From positions 26,266,508-26,330,507 of the forward strand of contig NC_016133.3 of the NCBI RefSeq assembly GCF_000005505.3: DNA of 64,000 nt, written 5' to 3'. How positions within the stretch are numbered: the stretch's first letter is position 1; the number at the start of each line of letters is the position of its first letter. The position numbers and the translations under genes are program-made. The notes beneath the pieces were generated by a model. It saw only the letters and a program-made list of their open reading frames with translations, did not search any database and was not told the DNA's origin. The stretch is from Brachypodium distachyon (lineage: Eukaryota; Streptophyta; Magnoliopsida; Poales; Poaceae). Positions 24,401-36,308 of this stretch are shown here, piece by piece.

Positions 24401-24643
24401 AAATACTAAAATATGGGTTAGCATAATAAATGCATTAAAGCCTTTTTATTATCAAACCACATTGGATTGAAAAACAAATTGCAAAAAGAGGAGATAAGAT
24501 GCAACGATCAAATAGAAAAGGATTTGCTTTTGAGATTTTGAATTCAAAACCAAGATTTAAATTGTGTTTAAAATGCACAAGTGGCATGATGCTAATGAAT
24601 GCAAATGCATGATGCAATGTTTGAAATTTTTTGGGATGTTACA
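21437..24643 (-). mobile_element. Solo LTR A (same family as element Z), minus orientation
   Basis: On the plus strand it runs from TGAAGCGACCGCCCCC to GGGATGTTACA (about 3207 bp). The termini match the LTRs of element Z in reverse. No internal region is present, so it is a solo LTR left by LTR-LTR recombination. The flanks CCCGG and AGGGG do not form a perfect 5-bp duplication, unlike copies B and C. Its middle is diverged relative to B and Z. Confidence 0.85.
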
Positions 24644-25324
24644 AGGGGGGCACCGGAAGGCCGTTTTGAACGCATCCTCTTCGGCCATGAACATCTGATT
24701 GTACCCCACATTGCCATCAAGAAAGCTAATAACATTATGTCCAGAGGCATCGTTAATAAGCATATCGGCTATTGGCATAGGATACTCATCTTTGGGCGTA
24801 GCTCTATTCAAATCTCTGAAGTCAATGCACACCCTTAGCTTGCTGGATCCTTTCTTCTCCACAGGCACGATATTAGAAATCCAATCCGCATAGCTGCAAG
24901 GTGTAATAAAATTAGCTTTAAGCAAACGACCGATCTCTTCTTTGATACGGTCATACATCTTGGGATTGACTTTCCGGGCCGGTTGTTTGTACGGACTAAA
25001 ACCCGCCTTAACAGGTAACCGATGCTCAACTAGTTCTCGGCTCAAGCCCGGCATCTCATGATATTCCCATGCAAAGCAATCAACATATTCTTTCAATAGC
25101 TCGATTAATACAACGTTATAATCGGCTTTCAAATTTTTGTTTACAAATGTCGGCCTAGGAATTGAACCATCTCTTATGTCTACCTCTTCCAATGGATCAG
25201 CCGATGTAAAACCTTGTCCTAATTTATCCATGTCTTCTAATTCTTCTATGGACTCATATATATCATTCTCATTGGACCGATACTCTTCAAGCCTTCGCCG
25301 CAACCACTCCTCGTTGGGATTCAT
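24644..25324 (-). pseudogene. Element X reverse transcriptase, N-terminal part
   Basis: Contains RT fingers/palm motifs: LLKANFITPCSYADWISNIV, RVCIDFRDLNRATPKDEYPM and the diverged ISFLDGNVGYNQMFMAEED, ending at FRCP where solo LTR A begins. Upstream is the linker typical of Tat elements (LKEYVDCFAWEYHEMPGLSR). Last codons of the open frame at 24,557-24,643 derive from the inserted LTR. Confidence 0.85.
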
Positions 25325-25327
25325 TAA

Positions 25328-26692
25328 TCACATATTTGGGAGCCGATTATTACCAACTGGCTTTAGAGAGACGGGCACAAATCCATTCTTTGTAGCACTA
25401 AGAAAATCAAAATCTGAAAGGTCGCGCCCTGTCAAACAAGTAGCATTGGGATGTTGCCAATCCACCAATGAATCGGCCAAAGCGACACAAGCCGAATTAT
25501 CCGCATGGACAACTTCCACTTCGTCGTCAACCCACTGTATCAAAAATTGATGCAAAGTAGATGGCACACATTGGTTTGCATGGAGCCAATGGCGGCCTAA
25601 TATGACATTGTAATAGTTACCTTGCACCTCAGCAACAAAGAAGGCGGTGGCCAAAGTTTTACTTCCTACAGTGAGCTCCACACTCGTCACGCCTTTGGCT
25701 TCTGTTTTTTCCTTGCCTTCAAATCCATTCAGCACCATGTTGGTTGTCATCAAATCATCATCATCTAGCCCCAATTTCTTGAAGACCGAATATGGCATAA
25801 GATTTACCACTGCACCACCATCAACGAGCATTCTTGCAACCGACGATCCATTAATATGTCCCTTGACATACAATGGCTTCAAGTATTTCACCAGTTCTTT
25901 TGGCTTCTCGAAGATGGCATTCTTAGGACCAAAATCCAGCTGTGCTACCTCCCCTTCTTCATCCATGGCACGGAATTCAGTGGGCAAGTAATAAACCATA
26001 TTCATATCCATACCTTCTGTAGCCGGCGTGCCCTCAAAATCCCGCATCTCTTCGTCACTTTCCGATGTAGGAGATGCATCTAAAGTTTCAGCAATTTGCT
26101 TAGGAACCCACACCTTGGACGGTATTACGGGATGAGTCTCATTGAAGGACTCGTCTCTTCTCTTCTCCGCTTCGTGTTCCACCTTCTCTTGGTTTCTAAA
26201 GCGCTGCAGCCTCCTCTTCTTGGTTTTAGTCAATCCAGGAGGACACCACTTGGGATGAGTATATTTAGGATCTCTCGGCTTGGCTTTGCTCGTGCTAGCT
26301 TCATGATCATTAGCCGAGGATCTTGGTTGAATAACCAAAATAGGACCATTAGAATTAGCCGGTTTATCACAAACAACCGGCTCTTTGAGCTTCAACTCAT
26401 GCGCGCCCTTCCCAATGACGTCGGCATTGACATTATTTTCCTGTTGCTTGTTGGGCTCCAAAATTTCAGCGCATGGTGACTTAGGACGCCACTCCTTCCG
26501 AGCACCCTTACTCGATGTTTTTTGGGATGACCGATTAACATTGTAGCTTAAACGGTCTCGAACAGGTCGTGTGATCCTGTCATGGACAGATTTTCTAGGT
26601 TCTGTCCACCCCGGATGGAAAGCATACGGTGCCATTGGGGGCTGCACCCATCCACCATTTAAATAATATGGCGCGTAAGGGAGTAGCGGCAT
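25328..26692 (-). pseudogene. Element X protease region
   Basis: A 454-codon open frame. The C-terminal third holds a retropepsin-like aspartic protease with active-site LVDGGAVVNLMPYSVFKKLG (Tat-type D-G-G instead of D-T/S-G), followed by the flap-like region and ILGRHWLH. It would process the Gag-Pol polyprotein. The N-terminal part is a Lys/Arg-rich linker (KWCPPGLTKTKKRRLQRFRN). It ends by frameshift/stop just before the RT frame, whose visible start lies three bases further on the plus strand. Confidence 0.8.
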
Positions 26693-26731
26693 CCACGGTC
26701 CCGGCGCCCACTGCTCATACGGCCTTGCGTG

Positions 26732-27946
26732 TCATGGAGACTTCTCCTTTAGAGGTGATCTCGGGCGTTTCATGCGTGATGACCGGTTAGAGTTGGAACC
26801 GGTCGCTTGGTTCACATATTTGGACAGCAACATATCGAAGGTTGGCTTGATTTGTTTGTGCCGTGCCTTGACCTCATTTGTCTTCCACTTGCCAACCTCC
26901 GCACGCTTGGGCTTGATGAACTTGGCACGAGCATTTTCCTGCACTTGCGGTTGACCCCCGAGTGCAGGATTTTTTATGGTGATCTTCAATGTCTCCTTTC
27001 CATAGGATTGCTTGCCAACAACGATTTCCCTTCCCAATACTTTGTCACTCTCCTTGCTGCTGTTCCTGGGTTCACCAACAACAACATAGGAAACGGCTGC
27101 TTGTCAATTTGCATATCGGCAAAGCTTAATCGTCCATCATTGATAGCCGATTGTATCTGTCGCCGAAAAACATTGCAATCATTAGTAGCATGAGAGAAAG
27201 AATTATGATACTTGCAATAAGCTCGCCGTTTTAACTCTTCAAACGGCGGTAAAGTATGAGATATTCTAATATACTTATCTTTCAACATAGCATCAAATAG
27301 CTACATCAAAACTGAATGTCATCTCGTCTTCTCGATTCTTGCGAATCGCCTTAAGAGCATCACAAGTATAAGGTTTGGCCTTTGAGGACCGAACAAACTC
27401 AGCAGCATAAATCTCAGCTTCATCGTCCGAATTTTCACTATTATATCCAACCGCGTTTATATCAGGACGATCAGATTTAGACCTATGCAAATCTTTTATT
27501 TCTTTGCTTCGGCACTCTTGAGCCAAAGCTCTTTGCAAAACTTGGCTCACGCTTAAAAACTCATAACCTTCAATTCTATCTCAAATGTGAGTTCTCAAAC
27601 CATTGAGCACTAAGTCTGCCATGTCCCTTTCAGTTATCACCAAACTATAACATCAGTTTTTAGTATCTCTAAACTTTTAATGTAATCGGTAACCGATTCA
27701 TCATGTTTCTGTTTAACCGATGTAAGATGTGACAACTTAAGTTCATTATCACCACTATAAAAATGCTCATGGAATTTCTTCTCTAGATGATACCAAGTGT
27801 TAATAGAACCATAAGGCAAAGCAGAAAACCATGAAAAAGCGGTACCAGTCAAAGATAAAGGAAACAAACGGGTACCAGTCAAATATAAAGGAAACAAACG
27901 CACTTTCAGTTCATCACAATTACTAGCTTCTCCTAGGTGTGCTAGA
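26732..27946 (-). pseudogene. Element X gag, 5'-truncated and frameshifted
   Basis: The capsid part (27,637-27,946) reads GTAFSWFSALPYGSINTWYH and KFHEHFYSGDNE, the retrotrans_gag signature. Further pieces follow at 27,293-27,550 and 26,986-27,288; the latter has CKYHNSFSHATNDC, a degenerate zinc-knuckle-like motif. The last piece is at 26,732-27,037. At least three frame breaks are present. The start is missing: gag joins the LTR remnant directly at 27,946/27,947. A 30-bp tandem duplication (27,848-27,900) doubles RLFPLYLTGT. Confidence 0.8.
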
Positions 27947-28468
27947 CGATGAACGAGAAGCAGAGAATAGGATGGGATAGGTTTGTAGATTGGTTTTTGC
28001 GATTGTGTGTGTTGTTTCAATCGGCCGTCACCCCTCATGTATATAAAGTGCGGCTGGACTTCCCATGCAAGAAAAGGACTTGGATCCACGTCCAATACCC
28101 TAATTTGAGTCTAATTCGGACGGTTGGACCCAAACTTTCCAAAACAGTTCGGTCCAAAATCTGGCTACACCTTCCGATCAAGTTTTGAGGTAGTAAACGA
28201 CCTCGGATTGCAACAATTCCAATAGAAAAGTTATTCGTCTCGAACAAATGAAGAACTTTCATATTTACAACTTTTCCATCCGAGTAGATCTTAATGACCA
28301 TTTCTCTCTGTTTTTAACTTCGGTTCTCAGCACCAGAACTTCTGACCGAACCTCCGGGTGAACCTCCGGGTGCTCTCTGTTACTCTTCCAAGAATATGCG
28401 GAACTTCCGGCTGATCATCCAGAACTTCTGGTGGATTTTTATTTGTAAGCCAAAATTGGTTGTGAACA
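27947..28468 (-). repeat. Element X 5' LTR remnant
   Basis: 522 bp aligning with 18,051-18,572. It begins on the minus strand with TGTTCACAACC at 28,468 and stops at CGATGA, where gag sequence begins without leader or primer binding site. This marks an internal deletion. Confidence 0.8.
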
Positions 28469-29010
28469 CTAGAATGGGAGTAAAAGTTGTTGATATAGCA
28501 GCCAAAAGTTGGTAGTACTAGTGAGTCAAAGTTGCCGGTATAATAGCCAAAGTTGCTAATATAAGAGTCAAAGTTGCCGATTTAGAAACTAAAGTTGCTA
28601 TTATGTGAGTCAAGGTTGCTAGTCTGCGAAAAATTGTTGATATAGCACCCAAAGTTGTTGTTATGTGAACAGTTTCATTTATAACAGCCAAAGTTGCTAT
28701 TATGTGAAAAGTTGCTGGTATAGCAGCCAAAACGCCTAATATGAGAGTCAAAGTTACCGGTATAGGAGACGAAATTGTTAGTATATAAAACAATGTTGCT
28801 ACTATGAACATGAGAGTTGCTAGAGTAGCGACCAAATTTGCTAGTATATCAGTCAAAGTTGACGATATAAAATCAAAGATTGTTAATATGTGAGTCAAAC
28901 TTGCCGGTATAGCGACCAATGTGGATAGTAGGGAGTCAAAGTTGTTAGTACATGAGTCAAAATTATTGGTATAGCGGCCAAAGTTGCTAAAGTGAGAAGC
29001 AAAGTTGCAT
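28469..29010. repeat. Degenerate 21-bp tandem array, right part
   Basis: Continues the array at 17,330-17,818. Units resemble GTCAAAGTTGCTATTATGTGA. Because the period is a multiple of three, the minus strand stays open for 402 bp (28,518-28,919) and would encode a heptad-like repeat (LATLTHI, ATLTLIL, ATLAIIP). No start context or domain argues for a protein. Confidence 0.75.
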
Positions 29011-29773
29011 TGTTTATCAGAAAAGTTGCCTTTTGAGAATATTTTGGCAAAATATAGCCAAATAGGATCTAGTTTTGAAGATTTCGTCGCAAGAGGGCCA
29101 ACGGTGAAAACCGATCATAATTCCGACACTCGATTTGAAAGTTATGACATTTAAAAAGTAAATAAGGAGAAAGCTAATTGCATGTGGTTTAGTCTCAATA
29201 TTCATGCACCCATCCATGCAGGCGTACGAGCTATCCAGAAAACGCGTTGCGATTAAATGACGGGGGCCACATATTAATCACGAGACAATGGTAACCTGCC
29301 AAAACTGTACGTGCTGGGTTTCCATATCGGCCGGTTAGCTTATCCAGACAACGGCCGCCGAGTAGTCGTGTCCCTTTTTTTTTCCTTTCCCGAAGCGAAA
29401 AGGAAGAAGAAAAAGAAGGGTGACGTCGGCGAAAAGCGGCTCGCCGCCCATGGTAGACTCGTCAACTGCTACGGGTCTCGTCTACTTGCCATTGCCAACC
29501 GTATTTTGGTTGCAAGGCCAAACAAGTGCCTTGTGTTTTCTTTCGATATCAACCCAACACATTTTGTTTTGGCTAATGAATTCAATATGTTCTGTGCCGG
29601 CAAATGGTTATATAAATATGTAAATATCCTTTTTTGAGGACACAACAGTTGGGTCCGAAAACAATACAAAACAAACGAGATATTTACATATTTGTTTTGT
29701 ATGAAAGGTTGTACGTGGCTAAAAATATACGTATTCTCAGTAGAATTGACGAGGGGTTATACCGATTTAGATG
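29011..29773. other. No gene seen; flank of the 21-bp array
   Basis: Mixed sequence between the array and element P's LTR. A Lys-rich plus frame at 29,311-29,637 shows no domain. It probably belongs to the same DNA element or repeat unit as the array, but no terminal inverted repeats were found. Confidence 0.3.
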
Positions 29774-30686
29774 TGTTGTAGTAAAATAAAACCCTTATAT
29801 GGGCCGGGCTGTAAATCCTACGTGGCGATGACTAAGTCAACATTTCCCAAGCGTGAGTGAAGATGCCCACGTGGCGCAGTCAATCCTACGTGGCAAAGGA
29901 AGACAATTCAACAAGTCAAGCCTCTCATGCCATGGTCAAAGGGTGAAATGAGGTAGAGTAGGGGGCAAGAAAGGTGTGGGATGAGGCTTTTGGTCCATGG
30001 TGGACCATGGACCAACCCTCACTTTCCTCCACATGGTGCACACAAAAGCTATGGACCAAGGAGCTACTTTTACCATTTTGCCCCCACTTTTCTCTCTCCC
30101 TCAAGGGTAGCCATGATCTTTTGTTGTGGACCCCTAGGCTATAAATACCCCCCCATGGGGGCATGTATCACTCACTCTCAACTTGAATCAACTCAAGGGG
30201 AGAGGGCTAGAGTGCTCCCTCTAACGTTCGCTCTCGAGCACCGTCTTCGACTAAAAGTCGACCGGCCTCGAGAAAGCCTTGTAGGGGACTCTAGTTTCGA
30301 GGCTCCGAGCTAACCTTGGTTAGCACGGGCTCGAAGGAGAAGGGGTTGGGTTAGAGTTCCGAGGGTATCCTAACCTCGATACTTGGAAAGACGCGTTCGG
30401 TCCAAGTACGAGGCGGCTCCGACGAATCTCTCGCTAAAGGTGCCTTGGGAAGATCCGCTCGGCCCAAGCACTTGGCTAACAACCCCCTCGAAATCTTTCC
30501 TAACATAGGATTAAGTCGTACCCGCAGGATCGACCAAACCTATTCAAAAAATATCAACGTGTCAACTTGTCCAAGTGTATAGCGACCTTCGCTATAAGGC
30601 CGGCGTACACACCCTACTTTTATACCCGCACTTGTGCCATTGAGCATTGGCACCCCTTACTCTAATTGTTGTCGAGAACAACAACA
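29774..30686 (+). repeat. Element P 5' LTR
   Basis: 913 bp, starting TGTTGTAG and ending GAACAACAACA, so the ends form TGTTGT/ACAACA inverted repeats. It is followed one base later by a primer binding site. A TATA box lies at 30,140. The left boundary is inferred from the inverted ends, since the partner LTR is outside the window. Confidence 0.7.
30140..30147 (+). promoter_or_regulatory. TATA box in element P LTR
   Basis: CTATAAATA lies in a GGC/CCC-rich context, about 550 bp before the LTR end, the expected place for the U3/R promoter. Confidence 0.65.
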
Positions 30687-30687
30687 G

Positions 30688-30705
30688 TGGCGCCGACCGT
30701 GGGGA
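30688..30705 (+). other. Element P primer binding site
   Basis: TGGCGCCGACCGTGGGGA one base after the LTR. TGGCGCC-type sites are common in Tat-lineage plant elements (complementary to a tRNA 3' end, often reported as tRNA-Arg). Confidence 0.75.
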
Positions 30706-30729
30706 ACCCTCGTCGCAATTGAAGATTGA

Positions 30730-31157
30730 ATGGCCCCGACGAAGCCTACTTCATTGGGTGCCCAACTTGTCACAAAGTCTACACGGTTGCAAACAAAGAA
30801 AGCAAGCGCCCCGGGGGCTCCCGAGAAAGAAGGAATCCACACCAATCCGGACATCGCCGCAAGCATGGTCGCTACGACGGAAGTCGTGGTCACACCTCCG
30901 CTCCCGGCCGTCCCAGAAGGAACCGAGGTGCTCGAAACCATCATAGGCGGTCCCTCGATACTCACCGACGTGGTGGCAAGGATCGGCGAACTGCCTACGG
31001 TTGCCGCCCCCGCAGGGGATATGGAATTTGGCATGCCTCGCTCGATGGGCTTCGCGCCACCTTCCCTACAACCGGTAGTGACCTTGCCCTCGGAACCTAC
31101 GAGAGGAAACAATGTGGCGTCAGGAGGATCCGCTTCAGGAAACCAAGGAGTCCTGGC
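30730..31157 (+). pseudogene. Element P gag, N-terminal fragment
   Basis: It starts at ATG 30,730 (MAPTKPTSLGAQ), 25 bases after the primer binding site, and stays open until the copia LTR begins at 31,158. The sequence is Ala/Pro/Thr/Glu rich, like the variable gag N-terminus of grass Tat elements. The capsid domain is not present on this side, nor after the copia fragment. Confidence 0.65.
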
Positions 31158-34100
31158 TGAAGGGGAACATAGGCAGAAATTTAAAATTTTCCTACGAACG
31201 AACCAACCAAGATCACTATGCGGATGCGATAAATTGATCACGTACCAACAACCGTAGCAGAAGTAGATTGTCGTTGAAGCCTACAGCAGATTCTCGCCGC
31301 TAGGTTATACCTCCTAGCCGCGAGAATATTCCTCGCAGGATCTGCTGCGCCTGAAAGCTTGAAGTAGATGAACAGCGATCCGCCCGCAAGATCGAAGTAT
31401 ACGATCTCTCCACACGTATCCACACGTCCCGAAGGAATAGTTCAGCAGCACTTCGACGTCCAGTACGAATAACTGCTGGAAGAAACTAGATCGGAAAGTA
31501 GACGATCTACTAATTAGACATCTAAACTTTAGACGTCTAAACATTAGAGGAGAGAGCTCGGACTTTACGAGCAATGGACAACTAGCGAGAGTGCTCCTAT
31601 AGCCGGCCACCCCTCCCCTCTTTATATACGAGGGTGGCGGCCAAAGGGGAAAAGGAGTCCTCCTCCAAAAGGAGTAGGACTCCTACTTCTAATAGGAATA
31701 GATATGGACTCCTAATAGGAGTCTTATATCCCCTTCTCCAAACCAAGATGGCCGGCCCCCATGGTCAACCTTTGAAGCGACCGCCCCCGTACAGGGTTCG
31801 ATCTCTGTGCTTACTGTGCTAGTCCCTGGATCGACTCACTAGCACACACAGTTCCAAGATGTAATATCATGATACAAAGGTCAAAGTATTTTATTACATC
31901 GCATCATCCAGAACTTAATTGTACTTACAAACTTGCATGACCCTCGGGTCAGCATAACAAAATACTGTTTCAACATATCAAAATAGTGTTTCATAAACTT
32001 GCAGCGGAAAGGTAGAGCAAATGGGCCACAACTACTCCCAAAGGAGAGAGCATGTTGGAATGTAAGCACATGACCCAAAGAACATCGACGAATCTCTCTC
32101 TTCGTCAGATTCACCTGCATTATTAATTGCAGCCACTACGTGGTCAATACATTGACTGTATTGGCAAGTTCACCTGAAAGTTATAACAGACCTAACAATA
32201 TACATGCAGTATATGGCAAGGTGGGTTCGGCTATTTGCATAAAATCAACAATGTTTCATCTTATCATTTTTAACCAAAAGTTTTATCTCTATTGGACAAG
32301 GGGTAGACACACCCATGCTTCTATTAACCTAGGCACATTGAGTAGACACATCAATGCTCCTACCCAAGTTCAAACCATACATTTTATTAAGAAATTGGAA
32401 TGAGTGAGACCTTCCTTACAGCCCCCAAATCTAGTTGCTCATAATTGTCCGTAACGGGGGACACGACTAAGTACTTAGTTTGATACTCTCGAGAGGTTGT
32501 ACACATTCCACACAAGAATTCGACGTGTTAATCCCTTGTTGTCCTCAGGGTAGTGTAGCAACGGCATCGACTTCAAGAATTTTCAGAACATAATCCCCAG
32601 ACCACCTGAGGGACCCGCGCTCCCACCTACACAGCTACCTCATTACAATCCCTTGGATCTGGGTTCATATTTCTTACTCCATCCAGCCAGAGCCCATATC
32701 AGCATGTGGTTGTACTAGAAGCTACTAAACAGGAAACTAGACTAGTCTCTGGTTACCCCGGGTGGCATTCCACATTTGCGACGCAAGCGCTCCCCGAATC
32801 CACGGGGAGATGTCCATGGACGGTCCATCCCCGAATCCACGGGGACTCGACTCAGAGGGACCCATAGAAATGGACCTGACCTCACATAACATCTCGAATA
32901 CTCAAAGCAGTCCACACAGGACGGTTCATTGAATTACTTGTTTTGCCATACACTAGAAAAATCATACTTTACTCCAGAATGACAATAATATCACATTGTA
33001 ATAATACCACCCTCGTATACTATCATAGCATAGCATTGGACTACCTACGATGGTAACTAGTGGTAAGGACATGGCAAGGGTATCCTATACTACTAGGAGA
33101 ATCATAGCTAGCATAGGTACAATAATAATCCTAACAATGCAACTAATAAAAACTAGTGCATAATAAAATAATGGGATGATGGTCAAAGTGAACTTGCCTT
33201 GGTAGCAGTTGGTAATCAAGCACTCGTCACAGTCACAAGGTTCGCTCTCCGAGTAAACTAAAATAAACAAGCATACACATACGTAAACACACAACTCACA
33301 TCACGACAAAAGAAGGTATGCTATAATGCAATGCAAAACATGTGACATGATAGGCTTCATTTTATTTGAGTGGTCAACCATATCATAAACCTAGTCCAAA
33401 GTATCAGCCATTAAAAATTAATGCACGAGGTTAAAAACAAAATACGAAAGAAAACAAGGGATTAAAACCCTAAAACAAGGTTTTATTGGCATCAGCCAAT
33501 TAATTTAATTCAAAAAATTTATTTCTCTGTCCCAATGAATAGAGGACAATAAAACAAATTTTTGGGCACTGGTTTCAATTAGGAAGGATTTCCAAATAAA
33601 AAGATATGATTTAAATGGCATTAAAGGCCTTTCTGTAAATTGACTGTGGTTAAGTTATTCAAATGTAATTTCAACTATGCTAAAATATTCTATAGGTCAC
33701 GAGCTTTCCAGAAAGGTAAAATTTATCAAATTTGGCCCAGTGGTTTAAAAGATATGAGCATTTGAAGTTCTAGGGGCTTTTCTGGAAAACTATCATTTAA
33801 TTTAAACTGGGATTAAGTTTTCATTTTAATAGGGGCCACGTGTCGCGCTGTGATTGGCTGGTACCGTTTCGGGATTTAAAATAAAACGCAGCTGTTTGAT
33901 CTCACTTAAACGGTCGGACTGCTGAGATCTAACCGTACCCCTTCGATTTAAAAAATGTAATCCTAACCATTGATGAAGATCGGACGGACGAGATCGATCA
34001 TGGGGCTTACCGGCGGCGCTAGGTTTCCGACGAGGGTTCCGACGAGCTCGGGGACGCCGCGGCAAGCTTTTCTGGAGGAGTTTCGGCTCGGGGAAGCGTG

Positions 34101-36274
34101 CGGGAGGCGCGGCTCAACGAGGCGGAGCGGATGACGGCGTCGGTTCGCTTCGGGGCGGCCGGAGGTGATGCCTAGGACGGCGGAGACGCGGCGGCGGCGT
34201 AGCCTCGAGATGACGTCGTCGACGAGCTGCGGTGCAACAAACGGAGATTGGAGCGTGTCAAAAGATGCACGAGGGAGAGGGGAAGACAAAGGAACAAGCG
34301 GCGACGAGCTTCACTCACCAGGTCACCGGCGGCGAGCTCGTTTAGGTGGTGGCAGTGGCGAACTCCGGCTTGAAATCGGGGCAGCGTGGGCGCGTAATTG
34401 ACGAAGAGGGGAGGGGGAAAAGGATGCGCAAGCTTCGGGCTTTATAGGGACGCGGGCAGCAGGGCGGGGGGTGCACGGAGGAGACGGCGCGGCGAAGATT
34501 TGGCCGGCGGTGGCGACGCGGACGCGGCGGCGTGACGCGCGGCTCTTTCCTTCGGGGAAGACGACCCCGACAGGTGGGGCCCACCTGTCGGTGGCTCGTG
34601 CGGGCGCGTGCGCTGCGGGCCGGCTCGGTCGGTTCGCGCGGTACTAGGCCGGTTCGGCCTAAAATGGCCGGGCCGGTCCGGTTTTCTCCTTTCTTTTGTT
34701 CTTTTCTTTTTTTTCTTTTTCTGATTTCTTTGATATCTTTTGGTTTTGAAGTCCAAATTGATCCAAATAAATTCCAGAAAATTTGTAAAATCATGTTATA
34801 ACATGACTCAACTTTTGGGACTAATTTCCCTTCCAAATAAAATATATAAAAATACATTTGCCCTATAAATGTCTTTAGGGCTTTGTAACTATTTAACTAA
34901 AAAAGTTTTTTCAACTCCAAAAAAATATCCAAAAATTATGGGATAGCTTATTTATGCAATAAACCCATTTTATAGATAAACACTAATGGTCTAAAGATCC
35001 AAAGCTCAAATGGGTGAAATACTAGGGTTTTAAAATGAAATAAAACCTTTTCAAAGCCTTTTGTAATTCAAATTTTGATTCAAACATGCAAATGTGGCAT
35101 GATGCTCATGAATGCAATGCATATGAAAGAGTTTGAATTTCTAGGATGTTACAACCTTTGACCAGGGTTTGACCCACCTTTGACTTTTGACTTTTTGCCA
35201 TTTGACATTCCGGAATTTCCATCGGATCCTTCTAAATGCTTCTAAAACCTTCCGGAAGCACTCGTGATTACTCCGAACAATTCTATAACTCCTAAATCAC
35301 ATTTAGGACCTCCAGAAAATATGTCTCATCATTCTGAACAACTTCAGTATTCAACTCTCGACCAAATTCCAAACTCTAGACCTTGAAATAACCATTCGTC
35401 TTTAAGCGTGTGACCGCGTAGATTCGGAAATGTGTAGATATGACCCAGTCAATAATTATTTAAAGAGCCTGGACGCTCTCAATAATTAGTACACATCCAC
35501 GAAGACTTTCGAGCGAACCATTTATTACTAAAAACCATTTCCCTTTGCTTCGCGATATGTTTACAAAACCCGGGGTGAGACTTCCGGTATGCCCGTGAAC
35601 CAACCCTTGTTCCACTTGTACCTAGTTATCCCCGTTACCGGTTTTGTACTTTTAACTCGTTCCGTACTCCGATATCTCAATGATCATATCATTGTTGTGT
35701 CTGGCCAGACGGTGATAGATATCGTCATACCGAGTGGACCCTAAGTGTATCTCTCCACCGATAGAGGAGCAAATCCCAATCTTGAACTATCGAGTCAATT
35801 CATACTTTCTGGAGTATCTGGAAATCACCGTCATGATAACCCTATTACAGGAAAGAATAGGTAACACCAAAGTATCCTTCCGATATACATATCATACAGT
35901 ATTCTCATGGTCTAAGGATAATGATAATTACAACAATAACAATAATACCGATAACAAGTAATCGATGTGATCTCTCGGTATATTATTAGTTGGGTCAGTC
36001 CAACACCATTGTTCAATCAATGTGCTCTCATATATAACCAGCATCATATGCTCATGATCAGGAAAACAGAATCATCAATTATATATAAGCTAGTCAAAGA
36101 GGTGTGACTAGGGACCTTTAAATTAGGGTTTATGTTTCCACACATGCAAATGAGTTTTCCTCTGAATCTCACAGTCAAGAACCATTGCAATTATAGCATA
36201 GAAATATAAACATCAATTACAAACTTGGGAATATAATAATACAATATTATTGCCTCTAGGGCATATTCCCTTCA
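31158..36274 (-). repeat. Copia 3' LTR, interrupted by solo LTR B
   Basis: The ends TGAAGGGAATATGCC (minus, at 36,274) and GTTCCCCTTCA (at 31,158) form TGAAGGG/CCCTTCA inverted repeats. Without solo LTR B and its 5-bp duplication the LTR is about 1731 bp, in the size class of BARE/Angela LTRs. A minus-strand TATA box (TATATAAAG) lies at 31,620-31,628. The segment 35,154-36,274 is LTR without coding content. Confidence 0.85.
31773..35153 (-). mobile_element. Solo LTR B (same family as element Z), minus orientation, TSD ACCTT
   Basis: 3381 bp from TGAAGCGACCGCCCCC to GGATGTTACA on the plus strand, flanked by perfect ACCTT repeats (31,768-31,772 and 35,154-35,158). No internal region is present. 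It retains the minus-strand TATA box CTATAAAGCCCGAAGC (34,440-34,446) and the GC-rich leader with an open frame (33,963-34,289) matching that of Z's 5' LTR. Confidence 0.95.
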
Positions 36275-36288
36275 GATTCCCACTTGCA
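36275..36288 (-). other. Copia polypurine tract
   Basis: The minus strand reads GCAAGTGGGAATC directly before the LTR start TGAAGGG, matching the CAAGTGGGAGAC-type tract of BARE/Angela elements. Confidence 0.75.
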
Positions 36289-36308
36289 CTAGAGTCAATA
36301 ATCTAGTT

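Larger units (their letters stand above)
17819..28468 (-). mobile_element. Element X: Tat-lineage Ty3/gypsy retrotransposon, minus strand, 5'-deleted
   Basis: The order on the minus strand is 5' LTR remnant (28,468-27,947), gag, protease, RT, RNase H, second RNase H, integrase, purine tract, 3' LTR. The two RNase H domains (one RT-associated, one archaeal-type with YFDGS and VEYEALL) place it in the Tat/Ogre lineage. The 5' LTR lacks its inner half, the primer binding site and the gag start. RT is interrupted by solo LTR A. The outer edge of the 3' LTR lies somewhere between 17,819 and 18,051. A target duplication was not identified. Confidence 0.85.

Noticed and set aside
21437..24643. Perfect target duplication for solo LTR A
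   Set aside because: Flanks CCCGG and AGGGG do not match; only the reading-frame interruption supports the insertion point.
28518..28919. 133-aa repetitive hydrophobic protein
   Set aside because: It is a translation of the degenerate 21-bp array; the period being a multiple of three explains the open frame.
33085..33294. Small membrane protein in solo LTR B, also in Z 3' LTR at 58,222
   Set aside because: Similarity follows LTR DNA identity and the frame is interrupted in Z's 5' LTR; no independent support.
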